Shown here piece by piece: positions 41,342-49,601 of a DNA stretch of 64,000 nucleotides. This DNA comes from Bordetella genomosp. 1 (lineage in GTDB: Bacteria > Pseudomonadota > Gammaproteobacteria > Burkholderiales > Burkholderiaceae_B): positions 992,001 through 1,056,000 of the forward strand of contig NZ_NEVL01000003.1 of NCBI RefSeq assembly GCF_002261335.1, written 5' to 3'. Below the pieces are notes generated by a model that did no database searches, had not been told where the DNA came from, and saw nothing but the letters and a program-made list of their open reading frames with translations. Within the stretch, counting starts at the first letter, position 1; every line of letters begins with the position of its first letter. A program made the position numbers and the translations under genes.

Positions 41342-41986
41342 TCAGTGGCCCTGCGCGGGGCGCACGGCGGGATCATTGGCGGCGTCGGGCGCGCGCATCT
41401 GGAACAGGCCGCCGGTGTGCACGTACCAGCCGGCGCCATGCATGCGCCCGACCAGGCCCAGGGCCGGCGTGTCGACGTGATAGCGCTGCGCATCCAGCAG
41501 CGCGTCGTCGCGCAGGTACATGGCCACCACGCGCGCCAGCACGATGACCCGCTGCGGCGCGGCCTCCAGCACCTGCCACACGCGGCATTCGAGCGCGGCC
41601 GGGCTTTGCGCGATGCGCGGCGGCGCCACCCGCAGCGAGGCCGCCGTCTCCAGGCCGGCCATGGCGAGCTCGTCGACCTCGGCGAGGTAGTCCAGGCTGG
41701 TGCGGTTCATCGCCTGCGCCAGCGCATCGGTGACCACGTTGACCACGAACTCGCCGGTGTCGAGGATGTTGCGCGCGGAGTCCTTGAACTCGCCGCCGCG
41801 CGGCCCGATGCCCAGCGCGATGATGGGCGGGTCGCTGCTCACCACGTTGAAGAACGAGAACGGCGCGGCGTTGTTGCGGCCCGCGCGCGACTGGCTCACC
41901 ACCCAGGCGATCGGCCGCGGCACCACCACGCTGGACAGCAGTTTGAAGGCGTCGGCCGAGGCCAGCTGGCTGAAATCGAAATTCAT
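41342..41986 (-). CDS. Flavin reductase-like domain protein (FMN split barrel)
   Basis: Protein of 214 aa of the DIM6/NTAB flavin-reductase family. The N terminus LLSSVVVPRPIAWVVSQSRAG and the FMN-binding NNAAPFSFFNVVSSDPPIIA are typical; a long middle region with DTGEFVVNVV follows. It would bind FMN and either reduce it with NAD(P)H for a partner oxygenase or act directly on a substrate. No two-component monooxygenase lies in this operon. 19 bp before the GST gene. Confidence 0.88.
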   Translation of the reverse strand: MNFDFSQLASADAFKLLSSVVVPRPIAWVVSQSRAGRNNAAPFSFFNVVSSDPPIIALGIGPRGGEFKDSARNILDTGEFVVNVVTDALAQAMNRTSLDYLAEVDELAMAGLETAASLRVAPPRIAQSPAALECRVWQVLEAAPQRVIVLARVVAMYLRDDALLDAQRYHVDTPALGLVGRMHGAGWYVHTGGLFQMRAPDAANDPAVRPAQGH

Positions 41987-42002
41987 GCGTGGGGGAGTCC
42001 GT

Positions 42003-42983
42003 TCATTTGGCCAGCAGATCGAGCCGGCCCAGCAGCGCCCGCATTTCCACGCGGTCCTGCTCGACGTAAGCCTGCGCCTGCGCGGGCGTGAGCGCCATCA
42101 GGCTGATCCCTTGCTGCGTGAGCAGGTCGCGGTAGTCGGGCTCCTGGTTCAGCGCGCGCACGGCGTCGCTGAGCTGCTGCACGATGGGCGCCGGCGTGCC
42201 GGCCGGCGCAGCCAGGCTGTACCAGGTGGCGGCCTGCGCGCCCGGCACGCCGGCCTCGGCCAGCGTCGGCACGTCGGGCAGCAGCGGCGAGCGCTGCTCG
42301 GCGGCATAGCCGAGCGGCAGCAGCCGGCCTTGCTTGATGAAGGGCAGGATGGCGGAGAGGTTCAGCATCACCAGATCGACCTGGCCGCCCACCGCGTCGT
42401 TCACTGCCGGCGCCGCGCCGGCGTACGGAATGTGGTTGAGCGAGATGTGCGCGGCCTGCTGGAACTGCTCCGCGCCCAGGTGGGTCGCCCCGCCCACGCC
42501 GGCCGAGCCGTAGCTGAGTTTGCCCGGCTCGGCGCGCGCCCGGTCCAGCAGCTGCGCGACGGTCTTGATGCCGCGCTCGGGATTGACCGCCAGCATGATG
42601 GGCTGCACCGCGACGATCGCGGCGAAGGCAAAGCCGCCCACCCCGTCGTACGGCGTCTTCTGCATCAGCGGCGTCACCACGTGGCCGGCCGAGGTGCCCA
42701 GCAGCAGCGTGTAGCCGTCGGGCTTGGCGCGGGCCACGAAGCCGGTGCCGATGGAGGCGCCGCCGCCCGGCTTGTTTTCCACGATCACGGGCTGGCCGAG
42801 CCGCGCCTCCAGGCCGCGCGCCAGGCTGCGCGCCACCAGGTCGGCGGGGCCGCCCGCCGCGTAGGGATTGACCAGCGTCACCGGCCGTTCGGGATAGGCG
42901 CCCGCCAGCGCCGGGCCGGCCGGCACGGCGGCCGCGGCGGCCAGCGCGCCCACCCGCTTGAGCAACGATCTGCGTATCGACAT
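42003..42983 (-). CDS. Bug/TctC-family periplasmic solute-binding receptor
   Basis: Receptor of 326 aa. The N terminus SIRRSLLKRVGALAAAAAVP resembles a twin-arginine signal, unlike the Sec signals of most Bug proteins here; cleavage after ALA-G. Ligand loops NPYAAGGPADLVAR and AKPDGYTLLLG. I chose ATG 42983 over 42989 because GGGAG then lies 8 bases away. It is the second gene of the operon, 17 bp after the first Bug gene and 16 bp before the flavin reductase-like gene; the tandem pair may recognise related aromatic acids. Confidence 0.9.
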   Translation of the reverse strand: MSIRRSLLKRVGALAAAAAVPAGPALAGAYPERPVTLVNPYAAGGPADLVARSLARGLEARLGQPVIVENKPGGGASIGTGFVARAKPDGYTLLLGTSAGHVVTPLMQKTPYDGVGGFAFAAIVAVQPIMLAVNPERGIKTVAQLLDRARAEPGKLSYGSAGVGGATHLGAEQFQQAAHISLNHIPYAGAAPAVNDAVGGQVDLVMLNLSAILPFIKQGRLLPLGYAAEQRSPLLPDVPTLAEAGVPGAQAATWYSLAAPAGTPAPIVQQLSDAVRALNQEPDYRDLLTQQGISLMALTPAQAQAYVEQDRVEMRALLGRLDLLAK

Positions 42984-43000
42984 GTGCATGGCTCCCGGGC

Positions 43001-43972
43001 TCAGTCGGCCTTCGCGCCGGAGGCACGCACCACCTGCGCCCACTTCTGCGTGTCCTGGCGGATGCGCTCGGCGAAGGCCTCGGGCGTGCTGTGGGTGGTT
43101 TCGATGCCGTAGCTCGCCATGCGCTGCACCATGGCCGGGGCCTTCATCACGGCCTCGAGATCGGCGTTGAGCTTGTCGATGATGGGTCGGGGCGTGTTGG
43201 CCGGCGCCAGCACGCCCGACCACAGGCTCACCTCGTAGTTCTCGAAGCCCGGCGCCTCCGAGATCGACGGCACCTGCGGCAGCGCCGCGAGCCGGCCGCG
43301 CTTGGTCACGCCCAGCGCCTTGATGCGGCCGGCCTGGACCGGCTCGATGAAGTTCGACGAGGTGTCGATCATCATCGAGATGCGCCCCGCCATGAAGTCG
43401 TTGATCGCGCCGGAAGTGCCCTTGTAGGGAATGTGGCGCAACTTCACGCCCGCGGTCGCGCCGAACAGCTCGCCCGCCAGATGGCTGGTGGTGCCGTTGC
43501 CCGACGAGCTGAAGGTGAGTTCGCCGGGATGCGCGCGGGCGTAGTCGGCCAGTTCGGCCACCGAGTTCACCGGCAGGTCCTTGGACACCACCAGCAGATT
43601 CGAGGTCAGGTTGGTGATGGACACCGGCGCGAAGCTCTTCTGCGGGTCGTAGCGCAGATTGGCGTAGAGCGACGGGTTGATCGTGAGGATGCCCATCGTC
43701 GAGTACAGCAGCGTGTAGCCGTCGGGCGCGGCGTTGGCCACGGCTTCCGCGCCGATCGCGCCGCCCGCGCCGCCGCGGTTCTCGACCACCACCGTCTGCC
43801 CCAGCCGCGCGCCCAGGTCCTGGGCCAGCGCACGGGCCATCAGATCGGTGGCGCCGCCGGCCGGGAACGGCACGATGAGCTTCACCGGCCGTTCCGGGTA
43901 GGCCCCCGCCCAGGCGCCCACGGGCAACCCGAGGCACAGGCCCGACAGGGCCAATGCTCGCAAGAATTTCAT
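43001..43972 (-). CDS. Bug/TctC-family periplasmic solute-binding receptor (operon leader)
   Basis: Receptor of 323 aa opening the minus-strand degradative operon. Sec signal MKFLRALALSGLCLGLPVGA, cleavage after AWA-G. Ligand loops VPFPAGGATDLMAR and AAPDGYTLLYS. GGAGACAGC precedes the start. The next gene encodes a paralogue of modest similarity. The tandem arrangement without TctAB suggests the receptor serves a transporter encoded elsewhere or a sensing function, as described for BugE/BctC-like proteins. Confidence 0.92.
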   Translation of the reverse strand: MKFLRALALSGLCLGLPVGAWAGAYPERPVKLIVPFPAGGATDLMARALAQDLGARLGQTVVVENRGGAGGAIGAEAVANAAPDGYTLLYSTMGILTINPSLYANLRYDPQKSFAPVSITNLTSNLLVVSKDLPVNSVAELADYARAHPGELTFSSSGNGTTSHLAGELFGATAGVKLRHIPYKGTSGAINDFMAGRISMMIDTSSNFIEPVQAGRIKALGVTKRGRLAALPQVPSISEAPGFENYEVSLWSGVLAPANTPRPIIDKLNADLEAVMKAPAMVQRMASYGIETTHSTPEAFAERIRQDTQKWAQVVRASGAKAD

Positions 43973-44100
43973 GCTGTCTCCGCACATTGTGTTTGTTATG
44001 TGCAGGCATGGTAGTGGGCATTGGCCGGGGGCCGCCATGCCCCGTGCGGCATAGCAGCTATGCAGCCCCGCCGCCGGCCCGCGGCAGAGCGGCGCGCGCT

Positions 44101-45120
44101 CTAGCGCACCGGGCCGGCGCCGGCCTGCTGGACCGGATGGCGCGCCGCGGCGCCCTGCGCGGGCGGTTCCGCCACGGCGGCCGGTGCGCTGGCCGCGTCG
44201 AGCCGTTCGCGCTGCGCGGCATCGAGCGTCAGCGCCGCCGCGCCCAGATTGCTTTGCAGCTGGGCCATTGAGCGCGGGCCGATCAGCGGGATCACGCCGC
44301 GCGCCAGCGTCCAGGCGAGCGCGACCTGATCGGCCGAGGCGCCGGTTTCCGCCGCCAGCGCCAGCACGGTGTCGACCACGGCGCTGCGCTGCGCCGAGTT
44401 CTCCGCCTGGAACACCTTGCCACCCAGCGCCTCGGCGCGGCCGGTCTCGCCGCGGCGGTACTTGCCGGTCAGCAGGCCGCCGCCGAGCGGCGACCAGGTC
44501 ACCGGCGCCAGCCCGAAGGCGGCAGCGGCCGGCAGCAGGTCGGCCTCGGGCTCGCGCCGCACCAGGCTGTATTCGAACTGCAGCGCCGCCAGCACGCCAC
44601 CGCCGCGCCACTGGTCCAGCGTGGCCGCATGCGCGGCGCGCCAGGCCGGGAAATTCGACAGCCCGGCGTAATGGATCTTGCCCGCGCGGCGCAGATCCTC
44701 CAGCCCGCGCAGGATCTCCTCGCTCGGGGTGACGCCGTCCGGGTGGTGCACCCAGTACAGGTCGATATGATCGGTGCCCAGCCGCTCGAGGCTGGCTTCG
44801 AGCGCGCTCACCATGGCCTTGCGGCTGTTGCCCAAGACGAGGCGGTCGGCGTCCGGCGCCGCGCCGTTGCTGAACTTGGTGGCCAGCACGACGCTGTCGC
44901 GGCGCCCCGCGAGCCAGCGGCCCACGATGGCCTCCGATTCGCCGAACTGATAGATGTCGGCCGTGTCGATGAAGTTGCCGCCCTGCGCGGCGTAGTGGTC
45001 GAGCATCGCCAGGCTGTCGGCCTCGCTGGCGCCATGGCCCCAGCCGGTGCCGAAGTTGGCGGCGCCCAGCGCGATCTGCGACACCTTCAGGCCGGTCTGG
45101 CCGAGCAAACGGTAGTTCAT
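44101..45120 (-). CDS. Aldo/keto reductase
   Basis: NADP(H)-dependent (beta/alpha)8 oxidoreductase of 339 aa. The catalytic tetrad is visible: D52 and Y57 in FIDTADIYQFG, K82 in LATKFSN, H125 in YWVHHPDG. GLSNFPAW and the C-terminal LIGPRSMAQL complete the pattern. The last 25 residues are Ala/Pro-rich and outside the family core. Transcribed with the DHA2 pump upstream (15 bp gap) and divergent from a TetR gene, the common set-up of a detoxification module for electrophiles or carbonyls. Confidence 0.93.
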   Translation of the reverse strand: MNYRLLGQTGLKVSQIALGAANFGTGWGHGASEADSLAMLDHYAAQGGNFIDTADIYQFGESEAIVGRWLAGRRDSVVLATKFSNGAAPDADRLVLGNSRKAMVSALEASLERLGTDHIDLYWVHHPDGVTPSEEILRGLEDLRRAGKIHYAGLSNFPAWRAAHAATLDQWRGGGVLAALQFEYSLVRREPEADLLPAAAAFGLAPVTWSPLGGGLLTGKYRRGETGRAEALGGKVFQAENSAQRSAVVDTVLALAAETGASADQVALAWTLARGVIPLIGPRSMAQLQSNLGAAALTLDAAQRERLDAASAPAAVAEPPAQGAAARHPVQQAGAGPVR

Positions 45121-45135
45121 GAGAAATCCTTCGGA

Positions 45136-46536
45136 TCAGCCGGCCAGCGGCTTGCGCACGCGCAGGCAGAGCGCGGCGGTGAGCAGCGCCAGCACCACGT
45201 GCAGGCCGTAGACGATGTTGAAATCGGCGCGCGCGAGCGCGCCATGGCCGAGCAACAGCACCGTGAGCGCCACCCCGATCACCGCGCCCATCTGGCGCGT
45301 GGCCTGGTTCACCGCGCTGCCCACGGCATAGCGCTCGGCCGGCAGCTGGCTGACCGCCGCGCCCGAGAGCGAGGGCATCACCAGCCCCACGCCCATGCCG
45401 CTGAGAAACAGCCCCGGCAGCCAGTGCGTGAGGTAAGCCGGCTCGGTGCCCGGCACGAGCAGGAACCACAGCCCGGACGCGGCATAGACCAGGGAACCGC
45501 CCACCAGGAAGCGCCGGTAGCCGAGCCGGCCGGCCAGCCGGCCCGTCACGATGGCGACCGGCACCACGGTGAGCGGCCCCGGCATGATGGCCAGGCCCGC
45601 GCTCACCCGGTCGAGGTGCCACACGTGCTCCATGAAAAAGAAGAACGTGAAGAACATCATCGCGAACGCCACGCCGAAGCTCAGCGTCGCGAGGTTGACG
45701 ATGCTGTAGCCGGGAATGCGGAACAGGTTCAGGTCGACCAGCGGCGCGGGCGCCACGCGGGCCCACGCCACGAACGCCGCCAGCGCCGCCATGCTGACCG
45801 CCAGCGTGCCCACGAAACGGGCCACGCCGGCCTGCGGGCCTTCGAGGTCCACGATCGCCAGCGCCAGCGCGCCCAGGGCCACCATCAACAGCGCCATGCC
45901 GATCAGGTCGACCCGCGCCGGTCGGCCGCTGGCCTTGGCCGCGGGCAGCCGCCGCGCGCCGGCCAGCAGCGCCAGCGCAGCCACCGGCACATTGATAAGA
46001 AAGGCCCAGTGCCAGCCCATGCTCTGCTCGATGTAGGAGCCCAGGCTGGGCCCGATCGCGGCCGCGAAGCCGCCGACCGCGCCCCACGCGCTCACCGCCA
46101 GCGCACGCCGCTCGCGCGGGAAGACGTCGAGCACGATCGACAGCGAGGCCGGCGTGAGCAGCGCCGCGCCCAGGGCCTGCAGGGCGCGCGCGGCCACCAG
46201 CAGACTGACGCTGTCGGCCAGGCCGCACAGCGCCGAGGCCAGCGAGAACAGGATCACGCCGCCCACGAAGACGCGGCGCTTGCCGTACGCATCGGCCAGG
46301 CCGCCCGCCGGAATCAGCATGGCGGCGAACACGATGGTGTAGGCGTTCAACACCCACGACATCTCGGCGGCCGAGGCGCCGGCAAAGCCGGCCCACACCG
46401 CCTCGAAGATCGAGTACAGCATGGTGCCGTCGAGCGACACCAGGAACACCGCCACGCTGGTGACGGCAAACACCGGCCAGGGCGAGGCCGCGCGCGGTGC
46501 GGCGGCGGCCGGCATGCCCAGCGAGGCCCCGCTCAC
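45136..46536 (-). CDS. MFS drug efflux transporter, DHA2 family
   Basis: Proton-driven efflux permease of 466 aa with 14 predicted helices. Motif A is GGLADAYGKRRVF after TM2; GWHWAFLINVPV after TM6 and the D1 region VLNAYTIVFAAMLIPAG are DHA2 hallmarks. The frame starts with GTG (46536); ATG 46515 is an in-frame alternative that would remove seven residues. It precedes the aldo/keto reductase by 15 bp and is divergent from its probable repressor (TetR, 46749). Confidence 0.9.
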   Translation of the reverse strand: MSGASLGMPAAAAPRAASPWPVFAVTSVAVFLVSLDGTMLYSIFEAVWAGFAGASAAEMSWVLNAYTIVFAAMLIPAGGLADAYGKRRVFVGGVILFSLASALCGLADSVSLLVAARALQALGAALLTPASLSIVLDVFPRERRALAVSAWGAVGGFAAAIGPSLGSYIEQSMGWHWAFLINVPVAALALLAGARRLPAAKASGRPARVDLIGMALLMVALGALALAIVDLEGPQAGVARFVGTLAVSMAALAAFVAWARVAPAPLVDLNLFRIPGYSIVNLATLSFGVAFAMMFFTFFFFMEHVWHLDRVSAGLAIMPGPLTVVPVAIVTGRLAGRLGYRRFLVGGSLVYAASGLWFLLVPGTEPAYLTHWLPGLFLSGMGVGLVMPSLSGAAVSQLPAERYAVGSAVNQATRQMGAVIGVALTVLLLGHGALARADFNIVYGLHVVLALLTAALCLRVRKPLAG

Positions 46537-46673
46537 GCGGCCACCCCGAGGGCGAAACGACAGGCAGGTCCCGGCGCGGCACTGGGGCGGCGCGCGATGG
46601 CGGCAAAGGCATTCATCTGGAAATCCGTGAGTGACGCTCCGGGCGCCGGTAACGCCGCGTGGAGCACGATTTT

Positions 46674-46706
46674 TAAATGTCGATCGACATCTATTTATAA
46701 ATGTCG
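46674..46706. promoter_or_regulatory. TetR operator cluster in divergent promoter
   Basis: ATGTCGATCGACAT (46677-46690) is a perfect 14-bp palindrome. The half-site ATGTCG occurs again at 46701-46706, with TAAATGTCG duplicated exactly at 46674 and 46698 (24 bp apart). The AT-rich cluster lies between the DHA2 pump/reductase operon and the TetR gene, a classic place for autoregulated TetR control of both. Confidence 0.65.
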
Positions 46707-46748
46707 TGCATCATGTAAAATGTGTCAACCCCTTTTTGGAGCAGCGAC

Positions 46749-47336
46749 ATGAAAGTGAGCCGAGCCCAGGCGGCCGCCAATCGCGAACGCGTGGTGGCGG
46801 AGTCCGCGCGCCTGTTCCGCGATCGCGGCTTCGCTGCCGTGGGCCTGAACGAGCTGATGCAATCGGCCGGCCTCACGCGCGGCGGCTTCTACGGCCAGTT
46901 CGAATCGAAGCAGGACCTGGTTCGCCTCGCGCTGTCCGAAGCCATGGCGCAGAACCTCGCCAACTGGGAAAAGCTGGCGGGCGCGGGCGAGGAGGCCTCG
47001 CTGCGGCGCTACATCGAAAACTACCTGTCCGACCGCCATCAGTCGGCGCGCGCCGCCGGCTGCACCATGGCCGCGCTGGCCGGCGACATCGGCCGCGAAG
47101 ACGCCGCCACGCGGGCGCTGTTCGAGCGGGGGCTGTGCAATCTCGAGGCGCGCGTGCAGACGCTCATGCCCGGCGCCACCGACGCGCAGCGGCGCCAGCG
47201 CACCTGGGCGTGCCTGTCGGCGCTGGTGGGCGCCCTCACCCTGTCGCGCAGCGTGACCGACCCGGCGCTTGCCGCCGAGATCCGCCAGGCCACCATCGAT
47301 ACGCTGGTCGACAGCTTCGTGCCGGCCACCCGCTGA
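46749..47336 (+). CDS. TetR/AcrR family regulator (AcuR/NemR-like)
   Basis: Repressor of 195 aa. HTH: RVVAESARLFRDRGFAAVGL, with the recognition helix GLTRGGFYGQFESKQDL, a pattern seen in regulators of electrophile-responsive operons. Two cysteines (C in AAGCTMAAL and GLCNLEAR) could serve as redox or electrophile sensors, which would fit control of the aldo/keto reductase and DHA2 pump encoded divergently. GGAG lies 7 bases before the ATG. Operator half-sites lie in the shared spacer. Confidence 0.9.
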   Translation: MKVSRAQAAANRERVVAESARLFRDRGFAAVGLNELMQSAGLTRGGFYGQFESKQDLVRLALSEAMAQNLANWEKLAGAGEEASLRRYIENYLSDRHQSARAAGCTMAALAGDIGREDAATRALFERGLCNLEARVQTLMPGATDAQRRQRTWACLSALVGALTLSRSVTDPALAAEIRQATIDTLVDSFVPATR

Positions 47337-47407
47337 GCACGGCGGTCGCCAGGCGCCGCGCTTTGGCGCATCATGTCGGCATGTTCCCGCGCTTTCCGGA
47401 GCCCCGC

Positions 47408-48061
47408 ATGATCATCGACATCGCCATCACCTCCGACTTCATCTGCCCCTGGTGCTTCATCGGCGAGCGCCGGCTGGCGCGCGCGCTGGCCTACCTGCCC
47501 GACGGTACCGAGGTCGCGCTGCAATGGAAGCCGTTCGAGCTGAATCCCGGCATGCCGGCCGAAGGCGTGGAGCGGCGCACCTACCGCACGCAGAAGTTCG
47601 GCAGCTGGGAGCGCAGCCGCCAGCTCGATGCGCAGGTCATGGCGGCCGCCAGCGACGACGGCATCGCATTCGACTACGACGCCATGACGCGCACGCCCAA
47701 CACCTTTGCCGCGCATCGCCTGATGCAGCTGGCGCAGCGCGAGGGCGTGGCCACCGCGCTCGCGCAGGCGCTGTTCGCCGCCTACTTCGAGCAGGGACGT
47801 GACCTGGGCGACGCCGCCACGCTGGCCGACCTGGCCGCGCAGGCGGGGCTGGACCGCGCCGCCGCGCTTGCTTACCTGGCCGGCGACGATGGCAGCGACG
47901 CCGTGCGCGCCGCCGAGCGCGAAGGCATGGCGCGCGGCATCCGCGGCGTGCCGCTGTTCGACATCGGCGGCGAAGTCGTGAGCGGCGCGCAGCCGCTCGA
48001 GGTGTTCGTGCTGGCGCTGCAGCGCGCCTTCGACCGCGCCAGCCAGCCCGCCACGGCCTGA
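47408..48061 (+). CDS. DsbA family oxidoreductase (FrnE-like)
   Basis: Cytoplasmic thioredoxin-fold protein of 217 aa related to FrnE and 2-hydroxychromene-2-carboxylate isomerase. The redox motif is C13-P-W-C16 in SDFICPWCFIGERRL, and cis-Pro is in RGVPLFDIG. The helical insertion contains TPNTFAAHRLMQLA. No signal peptide, as in FrnE, which supports a role in cytoplasmic disulphide or oxidative-stress chemistry. 71 bp after the TetR gene and perhaps co-transcribed. Confidence 0.9.
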   Translation: MIIDIAITSDFICPWCFIGERRLARALAYLPDGTEVALQWKPFELNPGMPAEGVERRTYRTQKFGSWERSRQLDAQVMAAASDDGIAFDYDAMTRTPNTFAAHRLMQLAQREGVATALAQALFAAYFEQGRDLGDAATLADLAAQAGLDRAAALAYLAGDDGSDAVRAAEREGMARGIRGVPLFDIGGEVVSGAQPLEVFVLALQRAFDRASQPATA

Positions 48062-48126
48062 TCCGGCCGGGCCCCTGCGGCGGCGCACGCCGCGGCAGGG
48101 GCTGCACGCCGAACCCATCCCGACCA

Positions 48127-48214
48127 CGTCTCGGCCGCATCGCGGCCACATCGCGGCCCCGTCTCGGCCACCTCTCGGCCACCGCTCCACCACCGCTCCG
48201 CCACCTCGCGTCCG
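48127..48214. repeat. Eight degenerate 11-bp tandem repeats
   Basis: Starting at 48127 the sequence divides exactly into eight 11-base units: CGTCTCGGCCG, CATCGCGGCCA, CATCGCGGCCC, CGTCTCGGCCA, CCTCTCGGCCA, CCGCTCCACCA, CCGCTCCGCCA, CCTCGCGTCCG. The consensus is C-N-T-C-N-C-G-G-C-C-A with drift towards the 3' end. A period of 11 is not a multiple of 3 and no gene crosses it. Confidence 0.75.
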
Positions 48215-48327
48215 CCGTCCGCGTCCTGCCGCGCTCGCGCGTCCACCCGCGTCGCACGCCCTCGCCGCGGCCGCCCGCGCTGCACGGCGCGCGCCCCGCG
48301 CTCGCCATAAACAAACAACCCCACGCC

Positions 48328-48364
48328 GCATATCCATAAAACCGCCGCGCCGATATGGATATGC
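48328..48364. promoter_or_regulatory. Dyad in AT-rich promoter island of sulfur operon
   Basis: GCATATCCAT (48328-48337) and ATGGATATGC (48355-48364) are a perfect 10-bp inverted repeat with a 17-bp spacer, in the only AT-rich stretch of the leader. Size and position suit a LysR-type (CysB/Cbl-like) or other dimeric regulator; identity is not determinable here. Confidence 0.45.
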
Positions 48365-48525
48365 GCATTCCTTTGTTGGCGCCATGCGGCCGCCGGTCGA
48401 ACAATGAAATCCCGATACACCGACCGGGCCCGGCCCGCCGACGCGACATGCACGAATCCCGGCGCACAGCGCCCCGCCAGAAGTCCGCAGGGCCCGCGCC
48501 CGCCGCCCTCCTCGCCGCCCTCCAC

Positions 48526-48573
48526 GGTGCCCGCGCCGGTGCCCGAGCCGGTGCCCACGCCGGTGCCCACGCG
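48526..48573 (+). repeat. Four 12-bp direct repeats
   Basis: GGTGCCCGCGCC, GGTGCCCGAGCC, GGTGCCCACGCC and GGTGCCCACGCG follow one another without gap, ending 20 bases before the importer ATPase gene. In one frame they would encode a Val-Pro repeat, but that frame has no good start or domain, so I treat them as non-coding. Confidence 0.7.
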
Positions 48574-48593
48574 CACGGCACCGGCCGCAGCCG

Positions 48594-49601
48594 ATGAGCG
48601 CCGTGTTCCGACTGGAGCATGTCTCCAAGACCTACTCGCGCGGCGGCGACACCATCCACGCATTGAAGGATGTCTCGCTCACCATCCCGGCCCGCTCGTT
48701 CTTCGGCATCGTCGGCACCTCGGGCGCCGGCAAGAGCACGCTGCTGCGTCTGCTCAACCTGCTCGAGTCGCCCACGCAGGGCACGATCCACTTCCGCGAT
48801 ACGCCGCTCGCCGGGCTCAAGGGCGCGGCGCAGCGCGACTACCTCAGCAAGGTCGCCACAATCTTCCAGCACTTCAATCTGTTCCATGGCCAGACGGTGC
48901 TGGAGAACATCGCGTTTCCGCTGGCCGTGCGCGGGGTGCCGCGCGCCGCCCGCCTGAAGAAGGCGGCGGAGCTGGTCGAGCTGGTCGGCCTGCAGGGCAA
49001 GGAGCGCGCCTATCCCTCGCAGCTTTCGGGCGGCCAGAAGCAGCGCGTGGGCATCGCGCGGGCCCTGTCGGCCGACGCCGAAGTACTGCTGTGCGACGAG
49101 GCCACCAGCGCGCTCGACTCCGAGACCACGACCGTGATCCTCGACCTGCTGCTGCGCCTGAAGCAACAGCTCGATCTCACCATCGTGCTCATCACCCATT
49201 CGTGGGACGTGGTGCGCTATGCGGCCGACTCGGTCACGCTGATCCAGGACGGCCGCGCCCGCGAAACCGGCGACGTGCGCGACCTGCTGCATGACGCCGA
49301 CTCGTACCTGGGCCGCCAGCTGCTGCCCGCGCCCGACCTCGGCTTCGCGCCGCAGCAGGGCTGGGTCCGTTACGACCTGATCCTGGCCGACGTGCGCGCC
49401 CAGAGCACCTTCTTCTCCGACGCGGCGCGCCGGCTCGACGTGACCGCCGCCGTGGTGTCGGGCGGCGTGGAGCGACTGGGCGGCATCGACGCGGCCCGTT
49501 TCAAGGTGGACTTCGACCTGCGCGACAAGGCGCCCTCGGTGCGCGAGGCGCTGTCGTCGATCCTGCGTGAAAAAAGCATCGTGCTAGGCAAGGTGGCCTG
49601 A
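48594..49601 (+). CDS. Methionine-type ABC importer ATPase (MetN-like, with NIL domain)
   Basis: ATPase of 335 aa energising the importer. Walker A GTSGAGKST at 41-49, Q-loop Q92, signature LSGGQKQR at 144-151, Walker B VLLCDEATSALD at 164-175, and the switch histidine in LITHSWD. From about 255 a NIL domain (RYDLILADVRAQSTFFSDAA) provides the regulatory methionine-type ligand site. Its stop overlaps the permease start. Because oxygenases follow in the operon, the true ligand may be another organosulfur compound; family similarity alone says methionine class. Confidence 0.92.
   Translation: MSAVFRLEHVSKTYSRGGDTIHALKDVSLTIPARSFFGIVGTSGAGKSTLLRLLNLLESPTQGTIHFRDTPLAGLKGAAQRDYLSKVATIFQHFNLFHGQTVLENIAFPLAVRGVPRAARLKKAAELVELVGLQGKERAYPSQLSGGQKQRVGIARALSADAEVLLCDEATSALDSETTTVILDLLLRLKQQLDLTIVLITHSWDVVRYAADSVTLIQDGRARETGDVRDLLHDADSYLGRQLLPAPDLGFAPQQGWVRYDLILADVRAQSTFFSDAARRLDVTAAVVSGGVERLGGIDAARFKVDFDLRDKAPSVREALSSILREKSIVLGKVA

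Larger units (their letters stand above)
48062..48593. other. Long repeat-bearing leader of the sulfur operon
   Basis: 532 bases with no convincing gene. It contains, in order, eight degenerate 11-bp repeats, an AT-rich island with a 10-bp dyad, and four 12-bp repeats just before the importer gene. Open frames on the minus strand across the repeats give low-complexity peptides only. The AT-rich island is the likely promoter; it would leave an mRNA leader of about 230 bases. Confidence 0.5.

Noticed and set aside
43001-46612. A 1203-residue frame ending in a good Bug protein
   Set aside because: Only the C-terminal 323 residues are a gene (start 43972); the rest is the out-of-frame shadow of the reductase and pump genes.
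48404-48593. Pro/Val-rich peptide encoded by the 12-bp repeats
   Set aside because: The frame has no ribosome-binding site or domain and continues out of frame through the ATPase gene, so the repeats are treated as non-coding.
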